Assembly: GCF_964355755.1 (NCBI RefSeq)
Contig: NC_092674.1
Coordinates: forward strand, 11,475,001 to 11,539,000
Origin: Antedon mediterranea
Taxonomy: Eukaryota > Echinodermata > Crinoidea > Comatulida > Antedonidae
Reading direction: 5' to 3'
DNA length: 64,000 bases
A program made the position numbers and the translations under genes. Positions 48,933 through 60,949 of this stretch are shown here, one piece after another. Under the pieces are notes generated by a model that was not told the DNA's origin, did no database searches, and was given only the letters and a program-made list of their open reading frames with translations. Position 1 is the first letter of the stretch. Each line of letters opens with the position of its first letter.

Positions 48933-51900
48933 TTAAGTTTCATATGGGGAAGTTGGCACGGTGATTCTTCCGATAGCCATCTCTCTGAGCTTTTTACGAT
49001 CAATCTAGAAAGACAAAAAATAATAATGAATGAAGGAAGCGTTATGTATTAATTTATTAACAATAATACATAACAAATAACATGCTTCAACTTCAATGAA
49101 GCATTGAAGGCAGATAAACTGAACTAAAAGGTTAGAAGATTCAGTATTATGTTTATCATTTTGTTGCACGAGCCAATACAATAAACTGTCTGAATACCTT
49201 TCCTGTAAAACCTTTTGGAAACTCATCAAATTGTAAGCAGTGTTTTGGTAGGTGATTCACAATGAACTGTAAGACATAATCAACATTATCAAGTTATCTT
49301 TATTATGTTCAAACAAAATTTGAAACAATAACAAGTAAAAAAATTTAAGTGCCATATTTAACATAATTAATTGTAGGCCTATTGTAACTAATGGTCATCC
49401 ATATCAATATAAACAACATCTTACTCCTACCTTATCAACACAATGTTTTTCTATATCTTCTACTGTTAAAGTGCAGCCTGGATTAAGTCTGGAATTTAAT
49501 TGTAATACTAATGTAATTGTATGTAGCATTTGTAAAAACAAGTCATTTGTTGGGCAGTACACCAGTAAAAGAATGTACACAGGAAAGTTCCTGGAAATGC
49601 CTTAACAAAATTAATTTTACTAATTTCTATTCTGATTACAAAGGGATGGTAGAATTGGATCATCCTTTCTAGCAATATTGAAATATCATACATACAATAA
49701 AACAACAAATATTTACATAACACAGGCACACACGTCCTCTCCATATCTATAATCTGGTATCCCCACAATCTAAAGAAAACATTATTCATTATTCATGATT
49801 TAGATATCATTATGTACTGTATGCAATATTCGGACAAATCTTGCGGCTTTTTTATTTTACAGTATTGTATAGTACACTGATACATTTAATACATATCCGA
49901 GATCATACATACAATCATGAATACAATTTTATAACAAACAGTTGATTTTTTGGACTACACTATTAACAAACTTAGCTTAACTTTTTGGTTAATTGTTGTA
50001 AAGAAATTAAGGTTAATAACTTAAACACGCACATGTTTCTATTGAGTACAAATCATGGAGTAGATCTTGGTCTGCAAAATGTTCTCCACTTATTTTTTAT
50101 TTCTTTAAAAACTATTGTGAATATTCTGTGAATCACATTATAATGACCACACAAACCACTTTTTTACAAATTCTTACCTGAATGGTCTTGACAGCTGGAT
50201 GACTTAAAAGCGCTTTTTCCAATGGAAAAGGGTATATGTTGTAACAACTTCTGATTATAACGTCCTTAAGAAAAAGAAGCACATGGTTTACAATTATTAC
50301 TTTATACGTTACTTGCTTTGTTTGTTACTTGGCAAAATAGAATCTTAGTTTAAAAACTACGACCAACCAACCTCTACCCAGGGTACGCTGATTAAAAAAT
50401 ACTTTATTTGGTGACAAAGGTATCCTCTAGGTTAGTAGTAGATTAGTAGTTCTTATATTAATTATTAAATAATAATACTTATTGTTTAAATGTACTTTTC
50501 CACCTTAATTATATTTGATATTTATTGTAATAGAATTATCTATTGATTTATGTGTGGAAATCAATAAAAACAAACAAACAAACCTTCGTTCTGCCTGTTA
50601 TTGTAAGGTATCCATCTTGATCAAGTTTCCCAATATCACTGCAATTATGAATTTATATTTTAAAAAATATTTCTGGTAAAAAAATATAATTTATAAAATA
50701 ACTTTCTGATAGTAAGAGCAATATGTATCGAAACATTTACCCCATTCTAAACCATCCATCAGAGGTCACAGCTTCGTTTGTGTTTCTTTCATCAAAATAA
50801 CCCTCAAATGCAATGTCGGGTTTTACCAATACTTCTCCCTCTTCCCCAAACATTGCTGGATGTCCACTTTTGTTTACAATCCTTATCTGAAATAGAACAT
50901 GTTCCGCAATGGGTAACATCAAACTGCATTATGAGTTATTTCAATTCAATTTGATGATTATAACAGATCTCTTTTAAAAAATGCTTCAACAGAAACATAT
51001 GTTTTGTTTCTCTTTGTATAGTATGATAAATGTTATGATAGTTGTGTAATTAGGCCTACATATTACATTTGGTATACTTAGAATAAGCCAATGTTCTTAC
51101 TGCACCCTTCATCTTGAAACTCTCACTGTAAAAACCTACAAGTTAGAACCAAATGTCTTCATCTTTTTGCTATTCATGGATTCCTGCGAATTTGGCGAAC
51201 TCTTCGTACTTCTCTAATGTGTGAATTGTTATGTTCACTTGTGTTTTAATTGCTTATGTCACCTGGGATTATAAGGGTCATTGTCGTTTGTTGTTGTCTC
51301 TTTTTTGTATTGTTTATTTATGTTTTTGGGATGATGCTATTAGCAATAAAAGAAAGAGAACAACATGTCATTGTTACCGAGTTTCCGTACTAAAATTTTC
51401 AGTGAAGCCCACTCTCTTTCGTTGCATCCCCTCTTCGGAACAAATTCCCACTTCATGTAAAACATTCGCCCACTTTCCATATAGAAACTTACTTTACCTT
51501 GTTGTTTCCTATGGGTTTACCGACTGTTGTGCATGATTTGTGACCTTCTTGGACAAACACGCATGAAACGTCAAATATTTCTGTCGATCCATATGTAATC
51601 TAATTTCAAAATGTAATTATTTCATATTAATAATTATTTCATATAAATAGTTTACACTATACATATTCAAAACTGGAGAAGAAACTATGAACTGACAGAA
51701 AATACTCACCATCATATCAATGTTTAATTTCTTTGATAGAAGAATAGCAACTGACGGTGGAATCGGCGATCCTGTAAGACAACCTGTAACAAATTAAAAT
51801 CGTTATTGTACGAGTTTTAACTATTAAAATAGGGAGTTTTCGCAACCCTACGAATACGATAACGAAAACGGATACGTAACGCACACGTATTCGTTTTTCG

Positions 51901-54900
51901 TAAGCCAGTAAAAATCTGTTTCGCATGGCAACAAAATATTAAGGGCGCCGTCCAAAATATGACTGCGGTAAATTTGAGCGAAGCGCAGGTACGTGTTGCT
52001 TGGTGCTTGGCTGCCTTGGCCTAGCGTAACATCAAAGCGAGTGAGGACTTTAAAAACTGCTATTTATCAAAATTGACCTTGCATTTTAGTAAATTACTTT
52101 AGTAAATTACTTTCAATAAAAGTATAATTATATAATCATGAATCATTCCTGATTCAAATGCAAAATGTGCAAAATAGATCAAAAACTATAGGCCTACTCG
52201 TTTTGTAGTTACGAATATGACGGGTGATATTCGTCAACACGAATACGCTTTACGAATATGAAATGGGGATCAGCTCAAAAGTTTCACAAATGTGTGACGT
52301 ATCCGTTTTTGTTATCGTAATCGTAAGGTTGCGAAAACTCCCTATTGCATTATAGATACGATATACTGCCTACAGTCACTCATTTTAATGTAGCGGATAA
52401 TATAAGATTCTTTAGGCCTATAATAATTCTAAATTCATGAAAATGGTAGAAGCACTAGAAATCTCTCAATATAAGTTTAAATAATGAAATGTGACGTTCT
52501 TTACTAAATTTGAAATTATACATTTATTTTATATAATAATTCATTAACATATCACAAATATAGGCAAATATAATTGGTATCCTGATTCTTAAAATGCTTA
52601 TTTACAGATAAAACATTCAACACCGCAGAATTCTCATTGCATAGGCCTACACATACAATGCAGATGGAAGGCTAAATGTCACTTCCAAACTCATCATATA
52701 ATATAGTGTTAGTATAGAGTATCTACCTGCTTTTAGAGACGATAAATCATAGAGATTGAGCGTGGGGTCATAAACCACTTGAATCAACCAATGGAACGTT
52801 AGCATAAAATGAGTAACCCTGGAAGACAAATACACTTCTTAAAACATGCAAATGTTATACAAGAAACAAGTATTTTGAAAGACTGTCATTCAACTCCGCT
52901 CAGTATCCGCCAATATTTCAACTCATTTTATGTGCATACATGAAACACTAATACTAAAAATAATAATATAAAACACCCATAGGCCTACTGCCCTAAAGCA
53001 AACATATTTATTTATTTTGATTTCTATTGAATCAAATCAATATTTATTTCCTGTCAAAGGTACGTACATCAAACTGGTAGAAGCAATAAAACTCTTGAAA
53101 TGTGTCATTCTTTCCTGTCGCCTTAAAGGCTGGTTGCATGCCTATAAATCTGACCACTGATCTTTAATGCACAGTACCATTGCATATTACTTTAAAGACG
53201 TATTGTTACCCCACAAACATGAAAAATGAAGATTAATAAATTCAGACATTGAATAGGCAATTTTGTAGTTTTATTAAAGTTTTCCAAGGGAAAAAACGGA
53301 GAAAAAAAATATTTTCACAAAGTAAACGGTTAGACTCAACGGAAATTTTGGGTAGATATTTTTTTTTTCGATCTAACTTTTGTAAATAACAATTGTGTGA
53401 CATTAACATGGCATGTTAAAAAAACCGTCGTTTTAGACGATTAAGCGTCAGTGATTAAAATAATGTGATAATTCAATAAACAAAGGAAAAACCTTTGCCG
53501 ATCCTTTGTTTTCTGAGCCCGGACTATATACATTGAATAATCTTCCGAATGGCATTACACATTTTATAATAAGCCAGGTGAAGACAATGTTATTACTGAT
53601 GTATAGAGCCGCTGATAAATAATCATAAACAAGTGCGCTATAAGATTTAAAAAGGTGCAAGAGAAGGAAATCTACAAAAGTGCCGTATCACTAATTCACA
53701 ATTAAGTTACCGTTCATCTTTGATAGTTTGTAAGAATTTCTTGCAATCAAAGGCATCTGTATTAGGGTATATACACGTTGAACCAACAAGAAGTGGACAA
53801 ACATGCGTTTGTACAGCGCAATCCATAAATGCCATAGTGCCACACAACACTAGTTTGGTTACCTTCAATGTAAGTTTTACATTTTATAATATTGGTATCT
53901 TGACAACTTATTATTGTTAACATATTATTATTATTATTATTATTATTAACATCATACATGTTGTAGTTTCTCTTAATCAAATCTTGTGTGTTTGAGTAAA
54001 TAAAGTGTTTTAGATTATTGAATGAATCTTACTTTTTCAAGGCTAAATTTTAATTGAATTTGAAGAAGTGCATATTTTTTGATTGAGGAAGCAACGTATA
54101 TCGCATTAGTAATCCTTGCTTTTATTCATACCTTAAAATATTGATATGTTAACAAATAATTCATTAATGTTATACAATTTATTTACTGTATCAATAATTA
54201 TTACCTGACTTTCATTACACAATTGTAATAGGCCATAGGTAGGGTTCAACATTCGAAAATGTGATTTTTTTACTAGTTTTGGTGGTCCGGTTGAGCCCTG
54301 AAATAAAATACAAAGAATATATATTTGTTGAAAACGGGTACTTGGACTTACATTACATGGGAGTGCATTGAAACACAAACGTTTGTTTCAGTTACTTAAA
54401 AAAATATAAAATGTTCCGCTTTCAGATTTTAATTTAGTAGGAATGTTAAGAGATATCATACTGTAGAAATAGTACAAACCGATGTCATCAATACACAGCA
54501 AATGTCATCAATAGTGACCCTTTTGACAGCTTGCATAACTGTGTCTTCATAACCAGCAAGATACAAATCTTCTAACTTGGTTGTACCACTATAATTCAAA
54601 TATACAAACATAATGACTCAATATAAAGTTTTATAGTTAATACAAATATTAAATAAAAGAGACCATTAGAGACGGTACTGTTTGTATACTGCAGTCAGTT
54701 ATTCATTGCTAAACATTTTCATTTTATTATTAATGAACATTTTATCATGATCATTTTATTGACATATCTGATCTATTTAAATGTCATACCTTTTATGATT
54801 GATGCCTGTAGCTACGATATACCTCAAGTCCGGAAAGCTTAAACAAAAAAGATTGCTGTATTATCCTGCAGTACATTATGAATAATTCAAATCAAATGTA

Positions 54901-57900
54901 GAAGCCATTGCATTATAATAATAAGCTATAAATAGTTGACATTTATATCGGTTTTAATACAAAGATTTATTTTCGGTAACCGCGCATATGTTTTAATGCA
55001 TTTACATAATAATTATATATTAATTATGGTAAAATATGGTAATTTCGTAATTACTATGAAATCATCTATTTTTGGCAAAACTTCTTTAGTGACCATATTA
55101 TTAATTGTTGATAATAATGTTGTAAAAAAAACATAAAATAGAAGTATTTACTTATTAGACATGATGCTACCAGAAGTGCTAGAGCTCAACTCTGGAATCA
55201 GTTTACAAATGTCTGTATACAGGTTTTCTGGACTTCGAGTGAGGAATAAAGCCTTACATGATGTCTGAATGAAAAAGAAATTAAATAAATCTCTCTAATC
55301 TCTTATTAAATATAAAAGAGTAAAAAGCTCCGAACTGAAACTAAATGAATATTCTCTCTTACCCTCTTATAGCTAGCTAAACAATTTTACCATTTAAAAA
55401 AATGTACAAGTTCGTTCCCCTAACGGGGTTTTATTTCCACAATATTTAGGCCTCTGGCCCTTATATCTTACATACAAATCATACAATAATATTTTCTGGT
55501 TGGGTTGCAAAATAATATTTTCTATTTTCGTAAGCTAAATAAACAAAATTTGCTAAATCTTGGACTACTCTAGTGTTGCACATTAAAAAATAAAACTTAT
55601 TTAAACAAGGGAACGTGTGATAAAAATTAGGAATATATAAGTTTCTGCTGAGTTCGGAATAATATGGACAGACTAACATAAAATGAAATTCGTCTTCAAT
55701 AGAATTCATATTGCATAATTTACATAAACGGTTTTGAAGTGGGATTTTGTTCCATCTTCCCTTTTCTATTTCCAAATCTAACACTCCTAAACGAAATTTT
55801 GTGAATATATTTTTACGTTTCCAATCTTTTAAGTGTAACAAATGATAACTTATTTCAATTTTCGTTTTAAAATACTTAAAATATTTTAGTTTTGAATGTA
55901 AAGAAAATTGTTCAAAATATTTTTGTTTTCTAAATCAATCAGTCGTAATTTAAATTCTTTAATAAATAATTTCTTGTCTTCAATCATTTGATTGTACCAA
56001 ACATAACCAAAGCCGGTTGAACAAAGTAAATGTTTTACCTGACTAGCCCAGCAATATTCATTTCTGTTAATATTTCTTAACTGAAAACTGTAACATTTAA
56101 AAATAAATCTATTTTTATCCATGTCAATAATATGCAACCAAAAACGAATAATTGAAATTAAACAATCGACATGCAAGGAAACTCTGCCTAATTCTGTAGT
56201 TACGGCTGCGCTAGGGGCACTTTTTCCAATGTTCAAAATAAACCTCGCAAAACGCGTGTGGAAATTATTAATAATTATTTGGTTAGAAAACCCCCATATT
56301 TCACTGCCGTAAATTAAAATTGGTAATATTTTTGTGTCAAAAATATAATTCCATGTATTTTCTGGTAAATATTTCATATTTCGACTAATAAAAGATTTAA
56401 CGGAAAATAACGCGTTGTTTGCTTTTTGACAATTATATTCAAGTGCTTTGTTCCACTGGCCATTTGAACTAAATACCACTCCTAAATAATTATAAGTCGT
56501 AACAACCTCCATTTGAATATTCCTGTAATACCATTTTTCAAAATATTTTAGTTTCCCACCCTTTTTAAATACCATTATTTTTTATTTATTTATGTTTACA
56601 CTGAAACCCCATGTGTCACAAAAATGTTCGAGTTTATTTATTAAAATTTGTAAGCCCCTTACCGTATCTCCAAATAATACTAAGTCATCAGCGTATAATA
56701 AATGATTGATAAAGCTGTCTTCAACTTGTATTTTGTCGCTATCTCTACTCTGATTTAGATCATAACTTAAATCATTCATAAATATGTTGAAAAGTAAAGT
56801 AAAAATGTATCCAACATTTAGATTGAAAGAAATAGCACAAACTTACACATCGTACATGATTCAAACTTTGGTTAATCTTTCCACTTACAAAGTGTGAACT
56901 GAGCACCATATTCTCAGTACTAGCTTTTACCAGTATCATATAGGACATTTCCGTAAAACAGCATCACATGTATTGCCTATAGTACAGTATCATAGGCAAC
57001 CAATCCTTAACTAATGATAACACATGTGATACACACAAGATGCTATATTACCAAATGTTTCCATGATACTGGGCAAATTTTGTCGTACGTGGAGATACGG
57101 TCCCGAGAGACATGTATTTTGGATTGAAACAACAAGAATTTTCTCATATTGAAATTTTATTATGACACATTTCGTATTCACCTTTCGTAAAATGTCTCCT
57201 ATTATGTGCATGGGATAATTCACTTGCAAAAACACCTGTAAAGAAAAATAAAGATGATTTTATTTGGTCTAAATTAAAATTTATAAACGATATCAATTGT
57301 AAGACAAGACAAGATGTTTAGGCCTATGTCTATTACCAGTTATTTTAATCATGTTTGTTTTGAGAAATTGTTTTTAAAATATTCAAACACAACATAACCT
57401 TCAGTAATCTAACTTACTGATATTAATCCAATTGCCCGTGCTGCACCAGCGATCAGTGGCCATTCCATGTGATTATGCCCAATAATAGCTATGTAATCGC
57501 CTTTACTAAGACCAATATCCAGTAGACCAGACGCTAATTCCTCTACCTAAAAAGTCAGTTCAACTTGATATTACCAAATCTCAGAAAATGAATTCGTAGT
57601 AGCAAATATATAATTTCTAGAAATGGAATCAATTGTTAGTGCTCGTGCTTTGTATAGGGTTACATTATCATGTGGCCGTGGCTTATTATTCACCACCACG
57701 AAGGCTCCATCAAGATTATAGACAATGCGACAAAATAATAATATTTAAATCTGTTAAATATAGAGTAATGACTGATAATAACAGCGTTCCATTGAGCTAT
57801 CTATTTAACTTCAGCTATTTTCTTCAAATCTCTCATTATATAGGTTAAAAAAAAGATTCTCAATATTTACTTTTGTTCGATTTACAAAAATCATTAAGGA

Positions 57901-58177
57901 TAATTTAACTATTTAAAACATATTGTAATAGCATAAGGCAATTATAATTATCAATAAGTGTGAGGTTAGTTAAACAATCCTAAAAAGAAAAGCATTAGGG
58001 CCTATAATATGTAAATTAACCTCTTAGATGAGTGTATACCTTTCGATGGAAATCCAAAAAATTCAATCTCTCATTATCACTAACAAACACATACATTTCT
58101 CTGTCAGGATGCATTTTAACCCGTTCTTCTAGCAACTCATGCATAGAACGTCTGATAGCAGTAGAGGTTTCCATCAT
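48933..58177 (-). CDS. ACSF2-like acyl-CoA synthetase / AMP-binding enzyme, gene B
   Basis: Eighteen coding exons: 58040-58177, 57418-57546, 57182-57235, 55152-55264, 54790-54837, 54480-54588, 54205-54297, 53711-53862, 52727-52818, 51710-51783, 51498-51599, 50741-50886, 50584-50638, 50178-50264, 49717-49769, 49431-49488, 49198-49266, 48933-49004. They total 1644 nt, 547 aa, with no internal stop. Each exon aligns with gene A in size and phase; exons 1, 11 and 18 differ by whole codons. Motifs: TSGSTGPPK, YGSTE, DGWFRMGDIGKLDQDGY, GRTKDVIIRSCYNIYP, and FTGK for the catalytic lysine. Compared with the family, Thr of TGD is Met and GGEN is SCYN, so activity may differ from gene A. The ATG is doubled (MMETS); the first is used here. 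A candidate 5' exon lies at about 58529-58600. Same strand and structure as gene A point to tandem duplication. Confidence 0.88.
51829..52347. mobile_element. MITE with about 55-bp terminal inverted repeats, intron 9 of gene B
   Basis: AATAGGGAGTTTTCGCAACC at 51829 is mirrored by GGTTGCGAAAACTCCCTATT ending at 52347, with similarity continuing inward for about 55 bases (ACGATAACGAAAACGGATACGT versus its complement). There is no coding capacity. Target-site length is not clear; TA is possible. Confidence 0.8.
53930..53950. repeat. (TTA)n microsatellite
   Basis: Run of ATT/TTA triplets in intron 7 of gene B, read directly. Confidence 0.85.
55420..56800 (-). mobile_element. LINE 3' half in intron 3 of gene B, nearly intact frame
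   Basis: The minus strand reads NHLLYADDLVLFGD (RT motif C, YADD), CDTWGFSVNINK, a stop (TAA at about 56579), then MVFKKGGKL, YNYLGVVFSSNG, ILIYGSEIWGF and, after a frameshift near 55880, TKFRLGVLDLEIEKGRW...CKLCNMNSIEDEFHFMLVCPYY. The last block is the Cys-rich C-terminal segment of many invertebrate LINE ORF2 proteins. Motifs A and B and the endonuclease are missing (5'-truncated). Only one stop and one frameshift break about 440 codons, so it is fairly young. Confidence 0.8.
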
Positions 58178-58528
58178 AGATTCTAAAAAAAATAGAGTTC
58201 CATTCCATGTTCGTTAATTTAGAGTTTTATATTTCTCTTTTATATTATTATTCAGAACAAAATACACAATTGTTGCATCCACATGAGTACTGTATTTATT
58301 TGACATAGGCTTGCTAATGCGTGACGATAATCTAACGTGACGGTTACAATGTTCCTATATAATTACTTCTTTCTAGGAATTCTCCGCCACGCCCAAGTTC
58401 ACATATCACGATTAACTGAAATTTTAACAAAACATCTATAAAAGTAAAGACTCAATAGTTACTACAATAGTTTCATTAAGATGATATGCCTGCCTCCTAA
58501 TCTTATGTATATATAAGTATACGCTTAC

Positions 58529-58600
58529 CGAAAGTAGGCCTAAGCAACCAAAGTAATACACTAGCATCCCACTGATGTCTCCATTAACCACCATTTTCTT
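58529..58600 (-). promoter_or_regulatory. Candidate 5' noncoding exon of gene B with upstream ORF
   Basis: A GTAAGC donor lies at 58528. Spliced to the exon 1 acceptor at 58182, the ATG at 58594 would read 24 codons and end in the TGA that overlaps the gene B start (CTATGATGG). The exon is a prediction from splice signals only. Its 5' edge is unknown. Confidence 0.35.
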
Positions 58601-58789
58601 GTACTAACTGACTGACCTTGGCCACAGAACACAGTGAGCTAATTTGCATAATAATGCCACCTGCGAGCACTACAAACTAGCCAATCAGCAAGGAGTCACT
58701 CAAGTGGAACAATGAGCTAACTTGGCTTCATAGAGCCACACAATAAATAAAGTACAGTAAATTAATAGTAAAACTTCTTAATTTGGCCT

Positions 58790-59200
58790 TTACAATTATG
58801 TTTATCAAGTAAGTTAAGAAATGCTAAGAAATTAATATACAGAAAATGAATACGCTAAAATATGATTATGTTTAGAAAAGAATATGCAAAACTATGATTA
58901 TGTTAAGAAATGAATTTGTTAAAATTATGTCTTAAGTTAAGAAATGAATACGTTAAGAAAATAGTACAACACAGACTAATATCACCAAACTTGTATAACA
59001 GAATGGAAAAACTTACTCTTCATACATATATATATATACATATATATGATAGATTGTACCAGTAAAACAACAATAAATGAATGTATTAAGAAAGAATACG
59101 TTAAGAAAAATTAATATGCAAAGACTTGAATACGTTAAGAAATGAACATGTTAATGAATATGTTAAGATATCAATATTATGAAATTTCATTATGAAACGA
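58790..59200. repeat. Degenerate GTTAAGAAATGAATACGTTAAG repeats
   Basis: Loose repetition of TTAAGAAATGAATACG-like words upstream of gene B. An 80-bp stretch here (58966-59070, ATCACCAAACTTGTATAACA...) recurs at 61327-61410. Confidence 0.55.
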
Positions 59201-59230
59201 ATATATTTTAGTACTAAAAGACAAAAATAA

Positions 59231-59540
59231 CAAGTAAGTTAAGAACGTAACGCAACGTGATTTGACAAATCACAAATCAGAAGCTAACCAAGTAAGTTAA
59301 GAACGTAACGCAACGTGATTTGACAAATCAGAAGCTAACCAAGTAAGTTAAGAACGTAACGCAACGTGATTTGACAAATCAGAAGCTAACCAAGTAAGTT
59401 AAGAACGTAAAGCAACGTGATTTGACAAATCAGAAACTAACCAAGTAAGTTAAGAACGTAACGCAACGTGATTTGACAAATCAGAATCTAACCAAATAAG
59501 TTAAGAACGTAACGCAACGTGATTTGACAAATCAGAAGCG
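59231..59540. repeat. 51-bp tandem repeat, six units
   Basis: Units starting AAGTAAGTTAAGAACGTAAC begin at about 59232, 59290, 59341, 59392, 59443 and 59494. The first unit is a few bases longer. Units two to six are spaced exactly 51 bp and are nearly identical. Confidence 0.95.
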
Positions 59541-59622
59541 ATGAATGACTGAACTCACGCGTCTACGTCCATGTGCTGTGTATTTAGGGGGGACCAACAT
59601 TTACACACTAGAATTTAAAATA

Positions 59623-60943
59623 CTAGATGGTACGCTCGCTTCGCTCGCGTACCATCTAGGTCGTGCCCACAGATGGTTCTCGAATACACAGTAATTTCAG
59701 GGTAAAACAACTGGCGATTTCAAATGCACGTACCGCAGGACTAATACATTGTCGTTTACAGAAACGAATAAGTAGACACAATGATTTATGTAGTCAACCA
59801 AAATTAGCACCCTGGCAATTACTTCCGAAAGAGAAACTTATAGGCCTACCACAAAATGAGTCCAAATTGTTTATTCATTTAAAGAAACCCAATTAGGGTT
59901 GAGGGATGGGAAAGAGGATAGGTACAAAGAGGAACAATTTTTAAATATATTCTTTATCCACATCAGTAACGAAATATTGTTTTCATTTTTTATAGGCCTA
60001 TAAATAATATACCACTAACGGTGACTAAATATAGTAAAACATTTGCGATTTAATACTTTGTTAAAACTGTCACTCATAGTCGATTGAAATAGTAAAGTAC
60101 ATGTAACGATACACCACTACGACGTTTATATTTTTTGTAATTATTAATTAATGCAAACGTTGAGAAGCAACTGTCAGTAATAAAGTTTATTTGTATATTA
60201 CGTGTTTATATATCTAACAGTAGAGCCTATCCACAATCACAGTAATAAAGTTTATTTGTATATGTTTTTTTACATCTAACAGTATTCACAGTAAGAAATG
60301 TTTGTATATATTTTTTTACATCTAACAGTATTCACAGTAAGAAATGTTCGATTCAAATGAAGACCAAAAATGGTTAATAGGTATTTGCAGTACTGTATTG
60401 TCGAAGTATTGCAAGTTTATTCTCCAAGGGCTCATAAATTTACCTACTTGTGTTAAACCAAACTGGCAGACTGAGAGATTGGAATGTTCCATTCATCGCA
60501 AATCAATACATTTGTAAAAACGTATATTAAATCTATCAAAATAGTATTTTTTAAAGAAAATCGGCCTGTCTTCAACATTATGATTCTGTACTCGAGCTGT
60601 TCAACCGGTTTTCAGCTATTAAAAACAATTATCGTAGGAGGAGATAGGAAAATGCGAAGCGTCCTCGTATTATTGTGTGCGGGTATTTTTCAAGTTGGAC
60701 ATCCATTAGACAGTGTATACCACGATCGGAAAACACCCCTATTTGGGGCAAATCGTTGAACCTAAATTCGTTTTAATCGTCAATAACTAATTATCTAACT
60801 CAATTTAATTAGTAAACAGGGTTACATCAGGTGGTTAAAATCAGTACCGAAAGTACGAACCAACTTTATATACCATCGAGTAAAAATTTTAGAAGTAAGG
60901 CGCGATTTACCGAATTTTGCCCTTACGTAAATTTATATATAGA
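59623..60943 (-). mobile_element. Non-autonomous Helitron H2
   Basis: On the minus strand it starts TCTATATATAAATTTACG (60943) and ends in a 37-nt hairpin (59623-59659) closing with CTAG, with A and T flanks. 1321 bp. Most of it (59890-60943) matches 23600-24627 of H1. It lacks the 1.4 kb extra found in H1. No transposase ORF. Confidence 0.88.
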
Positions 60944-60949
60944 TTCCAA

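Noticed and set aside
58032-58217. Plus-strand 61-codon ORF
   Set aside because: Antisense to exon 1 of gene B.
59231-59540. CRISPR or operator array
   Set aside because: The whole 51-bp unit repeats; there are no spacers.
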